Counted from the stretch's first letter, positions 1 to 8,983 are shown. The stretch: 64,000 nt of DNA from Croceicoccus ponticola (GCF_004004515.1 NZ_RXOL01000002.1:1-64000); one strand, 5' to 3'. Numbers and translations are program-made. Notes: generated from the sequence alone by a model not told the origin.

Positions 1-530
1 TGGTTGAGGAACATTTCCTTGGTCAACGTCGTGCCCTTGCGCAGCGAAAGCAGTTCGAGCATCGCGTATTCCTTGCCGGTCAGGTGCACGCGCGAATTGT
101 CGACTTCGACGGTCTTGGTGTCGAGGTTGACCGAAAGCTTGCCGGTACGGATGACCGACTGCGAATGGCCCTTCGACCGGCGCACTACGGCGTGGATGCG
201 GGCGACCAGTTCTTCGCGATGGAACGGCTTTGTAACGTAATCGTCGGCACCGAAACCGAACGAGCGCACCTTCGAATCCATTTCCGAGATACCCGACAGG
301 ATGAGCACCGGCGTCTGCACCTTGGCGACGCGAAGCTTCTTCAGAACATCGTACCCGTGCATGTCGGGCAGGTTCAGGTCGAGCAGGATGATGTCGTAAT
401 CGTAAAGCTTGCCCAGATCGAGACCCTCTTCACCAAGATCTGTCTGGTAGACGATGAAGCCGTCGGTCGTGAGCATCAGCTCGATTGCCCTGGCGGTGGT
501 CGGTTCGTCTTCGATCAGCAGGATACGCAT
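1..530 (-). CDS. ctrA: CtrA-type response regulator, second copy, cut by the window edge
   Basis: This is an OmpR/CtrA-type two-component regulator reading leftward. The ATG is at 530, preceded by a GAGGG ribosome site, and 176 codons are visible before the window ends. Receiver residues are present, including the acidic pocket EDE near residue 8 and the phosphoacceptor Asp51. Bases 1-413 are identical to 55827-56239, inside the complete ctrA further along. The first 117 coding bases (414-530) differ at roughly one base in eight, giving K14R, E23D and N26I. The gene is therefore a mosaic: a distinct 5' allele joined to a 3' part identical to the resident gene. CtrA controls cell-cycle and motility genes in alphaproteobacteria. 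Whether this copy is complete and functional cannot be seen. Confidence 0.85.
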   Translation of the reverse strand, partial: MRILLIEDEPTTARAIELMLTTDGFIVYQTDLGEEGLDLGKLYDYDIILLDLNLPDMHGYDVLKKLRVAKVQTPVLILSGISEMDSKVRSFGFGADDYVTKPFHREELVARIHAVVRRSKGHSQSVIRTGKLSVNLDTKTVEVDNSRVHLTGKEYAMLELLSLRKGTTLTKEMFLN

Positions 531-593
531 GTCTCTAAGCCCTCACTGAAAATCCGACCTTCTCAAAGTCAAACGAGTGGTAACGGGAACTGG

Positions 594-608
594 TTAACGC
601 TGAGTAAA
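594..608. promoter_or_regulatory. Possible CtrA box upstream of the second ctrA copy
   Basis: TTAA-N7-TAAA lies 64-78 bases upstream of the ATG at 530. The known CtrA consensus is TTAA-N7-TTAA, so this is a one-mismatch match that would suit autoregulation. Such short matches also arise by chance. Confidence 0.25.
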
Positions 609-619
609 GTCCGCAGCAT

Positions 620-860
620 TGCAGCCCGGTGAAATAAGAGTGCGTCTATCTCCATGCCTTCGAGACCGGATCGGCGTTGAAGGCTGGCCTTGGCGGATGG
701 AACACCTATTACAATACCCAGCGTCCGCACTCGGGCTTTTGCCGGGAGAACCCCGTTCGAGGCCTAACGGCGGAATGGGCAATCAGATCATGGGGCATGA
801 CCGACAACCTGGATTAGCTTAACTCAGCCGCCAAACTATCCAAGAAGGTGGAAACACCTC
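620..860 (+). mobile_element. Remnant of an IS3-family insertion sequence (3' end of the transposase and right end)
   Basis: The frame at 620-817 encodes the end of an IS3-family OrfB integrase: a KxECVYLHAF stretch, then WNTYYNTQRPHSGF, matching the usual C-terminal YLHAY ... YN..RPHSAL region. It reads to a TAG at 815-817. One codon just before ECVYLHAF is a stop (TAA at 635-637) where the family normally has Tyr. All upstream transposase sequence is missing. The tract after the stop, about 820-860, resembles the terminal repeat region of this IS group, and kinase coding sequence begins directly after it. It is a dead fragment marking an old rearrangement between the ctrA copy and the kinase remnant. 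Confidence 0.65.
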
Positions 861-1287
861 AATTGAAGGCTTTGCCGAAAAGTTCGAGGTAAGTATCAAC
901 CTTGCGAAGATCGATCCGAATGCCATCGTGATGGCAGACGGCGACCGTCTTTCCCAGGTCGTCACGAACCTATTATCCAATGGGGTGAAATTCTCGCCTC
1001 CGGGGAGCGCAATCGACCTAAGCGTAGAGTGGCGACTGCGTAGCTGGAGATTGAATATTGCAGACCGAGGCATGGGGATTCCGGACGAGTTCAAGCCGAA
1101 GGTTTTCGAAAAGTTTGCGCAGGCAGACGGATCCAACAGCCGCAAGACGGGCGGTACGGGCCTAGGCCTCAGCATCGCGCGCGAAATCATGCTGCGCATG
1201 GGTGGAACCATCGGTTTTGCAGATCGGTCCGGTGGCGGCACGGTCTTCTGCATCGACATTCTCGATAGTCAACCCAGCCGATCTTGA
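861..1287 (+). pseudogene. Truncated sensor histidine kinase (HATPase domain only)
   Basis: The open frame encodes only the catalytic ATP-binding half of a PAS-type sensor kinase. The N box is in QVVTNLLSNGVKFSP, the G1 box is DRGMGIP, the F box FEKFAQAD follows, and the G2 box is GGTGLGL. It ends at a TGA at 1285-1287. The sensor, HisKA and phospho-His regions are absent, and the fragment starts where the IS remnant ends, so insertion or IS-mediated deletion removed the 5' part. The first in-frame ATG is at 928, inside the domain. Without HisKA it cannot work as an ordinary kinase, though a free HATPase fragment cannot be excluded. Confidence 0.75.
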
Positions 1288-1323
1288 GCTACCACTACGG
1301 ACATCTTCTGTATCCACTACACT

Positions 1324-2109
1324 TTAGAGTTTCACAGAAACACCGCTAGATTGAGCTGCAATCATGGCAGCCAACTTACTGCTCTTGTTAATCGGACTGA
1401 TATTGTCAGTGCCGCGATCCGATCCCATGTCAATATTAGCCTTGTAACCATGCGCCCACGCCTTCCCTGCGCTAAGAGAAACGAGCGGCCGAAAGTCGGG
1501 GTCATTATTGGCCAGATGGATTTCGTCATTACGATTGTCGAGAGTCCAAAGACCGCCATCCACACGAACAACAAGAATTGCATGGGCCGTCCGCGCTACA
1601 AGATCGTTGCCGACCACGAGATACATATCGTTTGCAGAGATGCCAGCTGCACTTAGCAGCTGCATCTTCAAGATCGCGAAATCCTCACAATCTCCCGAGC
1701 CACGAAGCAGCGTTTCGGAAGCTGTTGCCCAGTGGTCGCCCGTTCTCCAGTTCACTGCGTCATCTTTATAGGCGATTGCGTCATTCACCGCCTTATTCAC
1801 ATATGACACCCGCTGAACACTTGAGAGGTTGCGAGCGAATTCCGAAATTGGATTCGACCTCGAGGCTGAATGCACAACCCTGTCCCACTGGTTTTGGTAA
1901 GGATTGTGCTTCACTTGGATCGGCACAGTGTCATAGATTGACGGTCCATCCGCTGCAGAGAATGGCTCAGCCTGGGACGTGGCCGGCAGGGACAAAGCAA
2001 TAACCGCAAGAGCCACGTCGATGACGTGCCTGAAAATTCGCTGCAAGACTGATCTCCATCCGGCGTAGTCGCTACGTCGCGGGTGGAGACGGTCATGGAG
2101 TCCGCTCAC
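1324..2109 (-). CDS. Transglutaminase-like cysteine protease (BTLCP/LapG-like)
   Basis: A protein of up to 261 residues. A hydrophobic stretch at about 29-47 ending SQA looks like a signal peptide, so it is probably periplasmic; a start a few codons downstream is possible. The cysteine-protease triad of the bacterial transglutaminase-like family (which includes LapG) is visible: Cys141 in GSGDCEDF, His176 in RTAHAIL and Asp191 in LDNRND. LapG cleaves large surface adhesins and is restrained by a c-di-GMP-binding receptor (LapD). Several c-di-GMP enzymes lie within 8 kb, which fits that role, but no LapD-like protein or adhesin is in the window. The family call is firm; the adhesin-cleavage role is inference. 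Confidence 0.8.
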   Translation of the reverse strand: MSGLHDRLHPRRSDYAGWRSVLQRIFRHVIDVALAVIALSLPATSQAEPFSAADGPSIYDTVPIQVKHNPYQNQWDRVVHSASRSNPISEFARNLSSVQRVSYVNKAVNDAIAYKDDAVNWRTGDHWATASETLLRGSGDCEDFAILKMQLLSAAGISANDMYLVVGNDLVARTAHAILVVRVDGGLWTLDNRNDEIHLANNDPDFRPLVSLSAGKAWAHGYKANIDMGSDRGTDNISPINKSSKLAAMIAAQSSGVSVKL

Positions 2110-2232
2110 CCATCGCCTGATGAGTTCTCACCGGAGAACGAACGATCAGCTCCAGACGGAAACCGCTGCGAAACTGCTCAGGCGTGGGAGTACAATTACC
2201 GGCGGAAGCCTAACGTCTTTGAAAGACGGCTC

Positions 2233-2246
2233 CCGTAGTTATACGG
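2233..2246. promoter_or_regulatory. Inverted repeat upstream of the FixJ-type regulator
   Basis: CCGTA-N4-TACGG, a perfect 5-bp inverted repeat, lies 10-23 bases before the TTG at 2256 and about 34 bases before the CTG at 2280. Its position suits an operator, perhaps autoregulation by the LuxR-type DNA-binding domain of the adjacent product. No second copy was noticed nearby. Confidence 0.3.
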
Positions 2247-2255
2247 TATGGTCAT

Positions 2256-2879
2256 TTGCAGGCATTTCAGGAGGGATCGCTGAAACCGGGTATCCTTGAT
2301 AGACAGGCATTCATCATCGAGGACGATGATGCATTGAGACGGACGATCAGGCGGATTCTGACCAGCAAAGGCGTCGAGTGCGAGGAGTTTAGTAGTGGGG
2401 AAGCTTTCCTGGAGGCCTATTCCCAAAACCCAGTGGGTTGCATTTTGTTGGACGTGCGCCTTCCGGGTTTGAGCGGTATTGAAATATTGAAGGCGCTGAA
2501 AGACCGGTATTATCTCAGCCCGGTAGTTATGATTTCGGGTTATGGCGATATTCCGATCGCTGTTTCGGCGGTCAAGGCTGGCGCGTTCGACTTTCTCCAA
2601 AAGCCATTTGACAACGCCAGTCTGTTGCAGGCTGTGAATGCTGCCTTTCGGACCATCGAGAATTTTCAGAGGAGTAAAGCGGGAAAAGTCATGCAGTTGA
2701 CGCCCCGGGAACAGGAAATTCTGCTGAATTTTTCCGATGGTGTGTCGAGCAAAGTCGTGGCAGCAAGAATGTCCCTGAGTGCCAGAACCATCGAAATGCA
2801 CCGTTCGAATATCATCCGGAAAATGGCCGTAACAAATTGGACGCAGGCTCTGCTGATTGCAAAAGAGATGGAATTGTAA
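2256..2879 (+). CDS. FixJ/NarL-type response regulator with LuxR DNA-binding domain
   Basis: An N-terminal receiver (about residues 17-130) has the acidic pair EDDD, phosphoacceptor Asp66 in LLDVRLPG and Lys116 in QKPF. A LuxR-type helix-turn-helix follows at about 145-205 (LTPREQEIL ... SARTIEMHRSNI). It is most likely a transcription factor driven by a sensor kinase. The start is unclear: the longest frame begins with TTG at 2256, but AGGAGG at 2269-2274 sits five bases before an in-frame CTG at 2280, so the real start may be that rare codon. No cognate kinase is adjacent in the same direction. Confidence 0.85.
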   Translation: MQAFQEGSLKPGILDRQAFIIEDDDALRRTIRRILTSKGVECEEFSSGEAFLEAYSQNPVGCILLDVRLPGLSGIEILKALKDRYYLSPVVMISGYGDIPIAVSAVKAGAFDFLQKPFDNASLLQAVNAAFRTIENFQRSKAGKVMQLTPREQEILLNFSDGVSSKVVAARMSLSARTIEMHRSNIIRKMAVTNWTQALLIAKEMEL

Positions 2880-3112
2880 TCAGCGCCAATCCCCATAAGT
2901 ATGACACATGTGCGCATATGTGGAAGCTTGGCCTTACTTTGGCGGGTATTGCCATTTGGCTCAGCGCAATGGCGGGAGAGGTTAGGCACTCTGCAAAACT
3001 GAGCAGGTCCGGTGTTGACCAGTTACTTCAGACTGGTAGCCTTGTCGCAATATTCGAGCATGCGTACGGATTGAATGACGGCTGTCCCATTGCAGTCTGA
3101 CTCGGGAAAAAC

Positions 3113-4075
3113 CTAGCCCGGTGCGCGTACACTTGATCGAACCACAGCTTCATGGTCCTGAGCTGCCGTCGTCAGGATTGGTTCAATGGCGTCATTTTCA
3201 GCATTATAGGCTGCGAAAGCTATACCGGTACCGGACTTTTTTGCCCGATACATTAGAGTATCAGCAGCTTTCAATTCCCTGTCAATCTGCCTCGGCGCAG
3301 GAGATAGCAACAGTACGCCCCAACTGCACGGGAGAGCACCAATAGCTTGAGGATTTTCGCTATTGGTCGCCTGGTTGAATCTATCGGCAATCTGCCTTCC
3401 GGCCTCCGGGCCCTGTATTTTCATGAAAACCACAAATTCGTCTCCGCCCAGTCGGGCGAAGACGTCACCGCTTCGGATTGACCTCTGCACCGATGAAGCA
3501 AAAGCCTTGATGCCAATGTCACCCGCTCCGTGCCCAGCCTCGTCATTGAGTAGCTTCAATCCATCCAGATCGGCATAGGCGAGCGCACACCAATCGTGTT
3601 CGTAATCTATGGTTTCTATTGTTTCGAAAAACGCCTGCCGATTTAGCGCACCCGTCAATGTATCCAACCGTGCAAGCTTCCATTCGTGTTCGCTGGAACG
3701 GCGAGCGATTATAAGAAATGCCACTATCATCAATACAGAGAAGAAACGAATGGCAACATTGGCGAGAGCGTAATCCGGACCATACGGATAAAGGTTCATA
3801 CCGCCCGTTGCCCAGGTCATGGTTATGACGAGCAGCCCCAATGCAACAGCGAGCAGGCCGCTGATTGTCCAAGCTGCAAAAGCGACCAGGAACAGGTAGA
3901 TTGGCCCCAGCCAGACGTGCGGAGGTGACAGGAGATCAGCTGTACCGGCCAGGGTAAACCCCAGAAGGAGAGCGCCATAGGCCACCGGTTTCGGCACATA
4001 AAACAGGAATGATCTTCGAAGCGTTAGGTCGTGTTTGCGACCGGTTCGACGTTCAATCCATCCAGGTTTTGCCAT
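3113..4075 (-). CDS. Membrane-bound diguanylate cyclase (GGDEF)
   Basis: About 320 residues from the ATG at 4075 (MAKPGW); a longer frame exists upstream but its N-terminus does not look coding. Five or so hydrophobic segments fill residues 25-145 as a membrane sensor module. The C-terminal GGDEF domain carries an intact ARLGGDEF signature and, five residues before it, RSGD, which fits the RxxD inhibitory site. It should make c-di-GMP from two GTP and be product-inhibited. It lies in the signalling cluster, facing the FixJ gene. The input signal cannot be told. Confidence 0.85.
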   Translation of the reverse strand: MAKPGWIERRTGRKHDLTLRRSFLFYVPKPVAYGALLLGFTLAGTADLLSPPHVWLGPIYLFLVAFAAWTISGLLAVALGLLVITMTWATGGMNLYPYGPDYALANVAIRFFSVLMIVAFLIIARRSSEHEWKLARLDTLTGALNRQAFFETIETIDYEHDWCALAYADLDGLKLLNDEAGHGAGDIGIKAFASSVQRSIRSGDVFARLGGDEFVVFMKIQGPEAGRQIADRFNQATNSENPQAIGALPCSWGVLLLSPAPRQIDRELKAADTLMYRAKKSGTGIAFAAYNAENDAIEPILTTAAQDHEAVVRSSVRAPG

Positions 4076-4448
4076 AAAATCCGCCAAGACTCGTCCAGAT
4101 CTTCCAGCATGCGCTATTGCAGCCACGATGATCACCGGCAAGGCGTTGTTGCAGCGAGAAGTCAGAGCCCGGCAATATTGATCCCACAGGATTGGGATAC
4201 AATCGATCACACGTTGCCAGCGCCCCTATAGAGTTTTGTCAGGATTTGTCCGTCTCAATGTGAATTATGATCGGAACGCCGCCACGAATCTGGCTTTGAC
4301 AGAAGGCGACAAGCCGTTTGATCCATGAATGGAAAACCAAACGCACCGAGCAATTGCGCTGTTTGTAGCCAACCAGAACATCCTGCGGGGACACCCAAAG
4401 GTTCGTGGTCAAGATCACACTTTGGGGAATGTCTGTCCTGGGGTGCTC

Positions 4449-4913
4449 TCAAGCCACAAGGACCAACAAGATGAAAAATACTGCCATCGTCAGAATCATC
4501 AGACCCAACGGTAAAGTTTGCGAACGACAGGTCCCGGAGTGATCAGGAGGGGGCAGTCGATATCGAAGGGGCTCCAGGAGCTCATTGGAACCAGAATATT
4601 GTGACCTTAGAATGGCCGCACTGACAACAGACTTTGATATGGGCGCAAAAAAGCGGCACCCCTTCCGATCACCTTCGGACCAGACAACTTCAGCATAGCA
4701 TGCGCCCAATTGGGGCAATTCGATTTCAAATGTGTCTCCTGGTTGGAGTGCCGTTGTCGTTTCCAGCATCAGGCCCTTTTCAGACAAGTTGCTGATCCCA
4801 ACCTTGTGATTGCATCCCGCCATCCTTGCGGTCGTTTCCATGTCCGTCGCACGGCGGACATTCCAGCGCCGTTGCGCGGTTGATGAAATGCCGCGAATCT
4901 GAGCTTCAATCAT
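4449..4913 (-). CDS. PilZ-domain protein with a C-terminal membrane anchor
   Basis: 154 residues. The c-di-GMP-binding motifs of PilZ are both present: RxxxR at residues 16-20 (RWNVR) and N42-x-S44-x-x-G47. The domain runs to about residue 100. After a Pro-rich linker the protein ends in a strongly hydrophobic segment (LGLMILTMAVFFILLVLVA), a likely tail anchor. It is therefore a membrane-tethered c-di-GMP receptor, and it sits between genes that make, break and sense the signal. Its target is unknown. Confidence 0.8.
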   Translation of the reverse strand: MIEAQIRGISSTAQRRWNVRRATDMETTARMAGCNHKVGISNLSEKGLMLETTTALQPGDTFEIELPQLGACYAEVVWSEGDRKGCRFFAPISKSVVSAAILRSQYSGSNELLEPLRYRLPPPDHSGTCRSQTLPLGLMILTMAVFFILLVLVA

Positions 4914-5000
4914 GGCTGGCCTCCGTTGGAGGTGCCCATACTTCTGGATAGCTTAAGAATGATTTAAACGCGTTCGCAGGTGACGCGATAGGATGGGGCC

Positions 5001-5387
5001 TCATATGCCCCTCGGAGAGTTTCCCAGGACGTCATCGATGGCGGACATTAGGCCATTTTTGGTGAAGGGCTTGCCGATATACCGAACGGCGCCAAGGCGT
5101 ATGGCATCCATGGCGGCTGGAATACCGCCCCCGGTTAATACGATTACGGGGTTCTTATCCCCTCTGTTCCTGATCTTTGAGAGAAAGTTCAAGCCGCTGA
5201 TGCCCGGCAACTGAAGGTCGAGAATGATGATTCCCCCCTCTGACCCATTGTCATTGAGGTATTCTTCTGCCGATCCGAATTCTCTGTACCTGATACCGGC
5301 CTGATCAAGAATTCGGCTTAAAAGTTTCCTGATCGCGGCATCATCCTCGATAATGGAGGCTTGAATATTTGTGGTGGTCTCAAGCAT
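5001..5387 (-). CDS. Stand-alone receiver-domain response regulator
   Basis: 128 residues from the ATG at 5387, whose start overlaps the 3' end of the hybrid-kinase gene (stop near 5380). It contains a receiver only: acidic pair EDD, phosphoacceptor Asp57 in IILDLQLPG and Lys106 in IGKPF; there is no output domain. Sequence style is FixJ-like. The overlap implies translational coupling, so it is probably a phosphorelay partner of the upstream kinase. Confidence 0.85.
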   Translation of the reverse strand: MLETTTNIQASIIEDDAAIRKLLSRILDQAGIRYREFGSAEEYLNDNGSEGGIIILDLQLPGISGLNFLSKIRNRGDKNPVIVLTGGGIPAAMDAIRLGAVRYIGKPFTKNGLMSAIDDVLGNSPRGI

Positions 5388-7644
5388 TTCGGTCTCTCGG
5401 GGGCGCATCGAGAATGGTCCGTATCATGATGGCCAACTCAGATTTCCGGTAGGGCTTGCTGATCAGGGGCCAACAAGCCGGATTGGCCGCTTTCTGCCCC
5501 AGCTCCGTGTAGCCCGAAGTCAGCAAGACACGTAATCCGGGGCGCAGTCCGGTTGCGACCTCGGCGAGTTCGTAACCACTCATTCCTCCGGGCATGACAA
5601 TGTCGGTAAACAACAGATCGAAGCTGACGCCGTTCCTGATCATTTCGAGTGCGGATTGCCCATCGTCGGCTTCTATTGTGGAATACCCAAGATCATGCAG
5701 TTGGCGCACAACTGTCCGTCGAACATTGAGATTGTCCTCCACAACCAGAACCCGTTCTTCACCTTTGGCAGAAGTTCGTGTTGCGTCAGGCAGTTCATGT
5801 GTGACGGCAGTTTTCTCGCCTGAACGGGGCAGGTACAACTTGATTGTGGTCCCATGCCCGAGTTCGCTGTAGATTTTGATATGACCGCCGGATTGCTTGA
5901 CCCAGCCATAGACCTGGCTGAGGCCCAGACCGGTTCCCTTACCCTCCTCCTTGGTAGTGAAGAACGGTTCGAACGCGCGAGATATCGTAGTCGATGACAT
6001 ACCGGAGCCAGTGTCGCTTACCATCAATGCCACATATTCGCCCGGATCAACTTCAACGTGCTGTGCAGCGTAGTCTTCATCCAGATTGGCATTGGCGGTC
6101 TCGATTGTCAGGAGACCACCTTCCAACATGCTGTCGCGCGCGTTGATCGCGAGGTTGACCAGGGCATCATCCACTTGCCCGGGATCGATAAGGGCAAGCC
6201 AGAGATCAGCTCCGTCCTTGAATTGAACTGTGACATTCTCGCCCAGCGTCCTCTCGAGTAAAGGGAGTACCTCAGGGATGTGTTCATTAAGATCGACCGC
6301 TACTGGCTCGAGGTGCTGCTTTCGCGCGAATGCCAGCAATCTGCGCACCAATTCAGCGCCCCGCACTGTTGCACCGAGAGCCTCATCTATCATGAGAGCC
6401 GTCTCGGTTGAAGTGTCCAGTTCCTCTCGAACCAGGTCGAGGTTGCCCATTATGATGGCAAGAAGGTTGTTGAAATCGTGCGCAATCCCTCCGGTAAGCC
6501 GACCAAGGGAATCCATCCGTTGCATCTCACGCAACTGTCTCTCCATCCTGCGATGATCAGTGACATCTCGCAGGACGCCGAGAATAAGTGTTTGCCCATC
6601 TGCACTTTGGAAAGGGATCTTCCGACTTTCAACGTCGCGCGGGCCTTGTTGCGTTATCATCTCGCGGGCGGGACTAAACCCGATCTCACCGGAGTTGTGT
6701 ATCTGACGGTCTTCCCTTCTGCATAGATTGGCTTGTTCGCGTGGAAACAGCTCGTGATCGATCCGTCCCATCGCTTGTTCGCGCGGAAGGCCGAACAGTT
6801 GCTCGGCGGCCTCGTTCACGAATACATAGCGGTACTCGTCATCTGCATTCTTGAGATATATCGGATCGGGGATGCTCTCAATAATCGTGTCGAGCAGGTC
6901 GCGTGACCGTTCAAGTTCCAGGGTTCGCTCCCTGACACTGGCCTCAAGCCCGGTATTGAGGGCACGGAGTTCATCTTCAACGGCCCGCCGTCTCGTAAAT
7001 TCGCGCTCGCGGAGCATGAACAGCCAGCTGATCAGTCCCAAACTCAATAGTGCGCCAAGAACAAGAGCGATGCCAGAAACCAGTCTTTGATTTCTGAGAT
7101 CATCGAATTGATTCTGACGTATGCTTCGTGCCAAGATCAGGAAGTCATCGATTCCTCGATTGAACAATTCCATGGTCTGCGAGCTTACCGCAACCAGTTG
7201 ACTACCCTGATCTGGTCGATCGCGGGCTGCCAGCTTCTCGGAGATCGCAATCTCTCTCTCAGCAAGGCGCTCGAGATTTGCCAGCCTGGAGATCAATTCA
7301 GGGTTATCTCGGCTGCTTTTCTTGAGGCGCGCAAACGTCTCGGTAAACGTTGCTATTCCCGATTGAAATCGCGCATGATCTTTGGGAGATTCCGAAATTG
7401 CAAACCCACGTGCACCTGCTTCAGCCATTCTCAAACTGTTACGGGCGTCCTGCGCCTGGATCAGGATTGATTGCTTGGTTTCAATACTATCTAGAATCGC
7501 CTGCCGTTCAAAATAATTGAGAACGGAAAACGCGATTGCGGCGACGAGAACGACGATTGCCAGCCAGAATGTGACCTTTTGACGCTCATAATTCAAAAAT
7601 CTCTGGGGCATCCGGTGCGCACTCCATTCTAATTGGCTGGTCAT
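5380..7644 (-). CDS. CHASE3-PAS hybrid sensor histidine kinase
   Basis: 754 residues. A transmembrane segment at about 26-45 and a second at about 190-210 flank a periplasmic helical region typical of CHASE3. A PAS domain follows (about 245-360), then HisKA with phospho-His389 in GGIAHDFNN. The HATPase domain has DTGSGM and GKGTGLGL. A C-terminal receiver (about 640-750) carries VVEDN, LLFTDIVMPG and a SKPY lysine. The HDFNN type of HisKA with an attached receiver points to autophosphorylation followed by phosphotransfer. The downstream receiver gene overlaps its end. A start at the Met at residue 12 is also possible. Confidence 0.88.
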   Translation of the reverse strand: MTSQLEWSAHRMPQRFLNYERQKVTFWLAIVVLVAAIAFSVLNYFERQAILDSIETKQSILIQAQDARNSLRMAEAGARGFAISESPKDHARFQSGIATFTETFARLKKSSRDNPELISRLANLERLAEREIAISEKLAARDRPDQGSQLVAVSSQTMELFNRGIDDFLILARSIRQNQFDDLRNQRLVSGIALVLGALLSLGLISWLFMLREREFTRRRAVEDELRALNTGLEASVRERTLELERSRDLLDTIIESIPDPIYLKNADDEYRYVFVNEAAEQLFGLPREQAMGRIDHELFPREQANLCRREDRQIHNSGEIGFSPAREMITQQGPRDVESRKIPFQSADGQTLILGVLRDVTDHRRMERQLREMQRMDSLGRLTGGIAHDFNNLLAIIMGNLDLVREELDTSTETALMIDEALGATVRGAELVRRLLAFARKQHLEPVAVDLNEHIPEVLPLLERTLGENVTVQFKDGADLWLALIDPGQVDDALVNLAINARDSMLEGGLLTIETANANLDEDYAAQHVEVDPGEYVALMVSDTGSGMSSTTISRAFEPFFTTKEEGKGTGLGLSQVYGWVKQSGGHIKIYSELGHGTTIKLYLPRSGEKTAVTHELPDATRTSAKGEERVLVVEDNLNVRRTVVRQLHDLGYSTIEADDGQSALEMIRNGVSFDLLFTDIVMPGGMSGYELAEVATGLRPGLRVLLTSGYTELGQKAANPACWPLISKPYRKSELAIMIRTILDAPPRDRNA

Positions 7645-7784
7645 GCAGGATCGCGATGCTGAATTGGATTTAAGAATATCGTTAATGTCTTAATGGATCA
7701 TAAAATTCAGATGCAGTGCAAATGGCACCTGTGGACGTACAGCAATTCAAGCAGTTTCTGGCTTCCAGAAATCTCGAAAATTCC

Positions 7785-8564
7785 TCAGGGGAAGGAAGGA
7801 CGGGATTGGGCCCAGCGAAGCAATTCGTCACCTGCCATCGGTCGACCAATGTAGTGCCCCTGGGCTTTGTCGCACCCAAGTTCAGCGAGAACATCAAGAG
7901 CTTCCTGCGACTCCACTCCCTCTCCTAACGAGGTCATATCAAGTGCATGCGCAAGCTCGATTATTGCTTTGGTGACAGCTCGGGAATCGCGAGACCGGTG
8001 AATATCAGAAACGAAGGACTGATCGATCTTGATTTCGCTGAATGGCAGCTGATGGAGCCGGGCTATGGACGAATAACCTGTCCCGAAATCATCGAGTGAC
8101 ACCTTCATCCCTTTCAACCTGAAGCGGCTGAGATTGTCCATAAGACTGACCATGTGCTGAGCCGTGCCCTCAGTTATCTCAATGGTAAGCTGCTGCGGCG
8201 GAACTTCAAATTTGGCGCAGAGGTCGGTCAGCAAATCCGGCAATTCAAAAAAGGTGAGATTGGCGGGCGATATGTTGATTGCAATCGAGATCTCTAACCG
8301 GGCGTCCCGCCATTCCGTAGCCTGTTGCAGGGCCGTCCGAACGATCCATTCGGTCAGCCGGTCGATTAATCTGGTTTGCTCGGCGACAGGAACAAAAATG
8401 CTTGGGGGGACGACTCCCAAACGGGGATGGCGCCATCTTGCCAGCACTTCCACACCGCAAAGGCGCCCGGAAGTCACCTCAACCTGCGGCTGATAGGCAA
8501 GATGAAATTCATCGCGATCGATAGCGCGGGCGATGTCGCGGGGTGTAGGCTGACGCTCAGTCAT
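7785..8564 (-). CDS. c-di-GMP phosphodiesterase (EAL domain)
   Basis: 259 residues, nearly all EAL domain. The signature reads EVLAR, which keeps the catalytic Glu. The other metal- and substrate-binding residues are visible: INISPANL, LTIEITE, DDFGTGYSS, EIKIDQSF, GEGVES and the Gln in KAQGHYIG. It should hydrolyse c-di-GMP to pGpG. Its start overlaps the stop of the upstream receiver gene by ATGA, so the two are translationally coupled and together resemble a two-gene version of receiver-EAL proteins. Confidence 0.88.
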   Translation of the reverse strand: MTERQPTPRDIARAIDRDEFHLAYQPQVEVTSGRLCGVEVLARWRHPRLGVVPPSIFVPVAEQTRLIDRLTEWIVRTALQQATEWRDARLEISIAINISPANLTFFELPDLLTDLCAKFEVPPQQLTIEITEGTAQHMVSLMDNLSRFRLKGMKVSLDDFGTGYSSIARLHQLPFSEIKIDQSFVSDIHRSRDSRAVTKAIIELAHALDMTSLGEGVESQEALDVLAELGCDKAQGHYIGRPMAGDELLRWAQSRPSFP

Positions 8565-8983
8565 TCTCCGTCGTTGCCAATCCTGGCAAGCGCGGCCCTC
8601 AGATCGACAACGCGCATGGGCTTTTCGATCGTCCCGGACATTTTCAGACCGAGCTGCGTACCGAGCCGGAAAGCGGTGTTCAGTACACGCTGATCAAAGC
8701 CGCTGATCAGGAGGATTTCCGCCTCGCACCCCTTCTCTGTCAGGTATCTGAGCAGTTCGATGCCATCTCCATCAGGTATGGCGAGGTCGAGAACAATGGC
8801 ATCCGGCTCTGCAAGCTCGAACTCTTGCTGAAAATCATCGGAATTCTGAGCGAGCGCTACCTCGTAGCCGACCCCCTCTCCGACCCGCTTGATAAGAGCG
8901 CCTATTTCCCGCTCATCATCGACAACAAGAAGTCGTCGCTGTTTCACGCGATTTCCAACCGGCCAGTTCGAATTACCTGCCAA
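8561..8983 (-). CDS. Receiver-domain response regulator coupled to the EAL gene
   Basis: About 140 residues with a receiver fold: VVDDE near the start, phosphoacceptor Asp66 in IVLDLAIPDG and Lys121 in EKPM. No output domain. It overlaps the downstream EAL gene by four bases, suggesting the products act as a pair, with the receiver perhaps modulating phosphodiesterase activity. A short Arg/Lys-rich start (NRVKQRR) precedes the domain. Confidence 0.85.
   Translation of the reverse strand: MAGNSNWPVGNRVKQRRLLVVDDEREIGALIKRVGEGVGYEVALAQNSDDFQQEFELAEPDAIVLDLAIPDGDGIELLRYLTEKGCEAEILLISGFDQRVLNTAFRLGTQLGLKMSGTIEKPMRVVDLRAALARIGNDGE

Noticed and set aside
2918-3100. Possible 60-residue protein with a signal-like start downstream of the FixJ gene
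   Set aside because: No ribosome site and no family; kept out as too weak.
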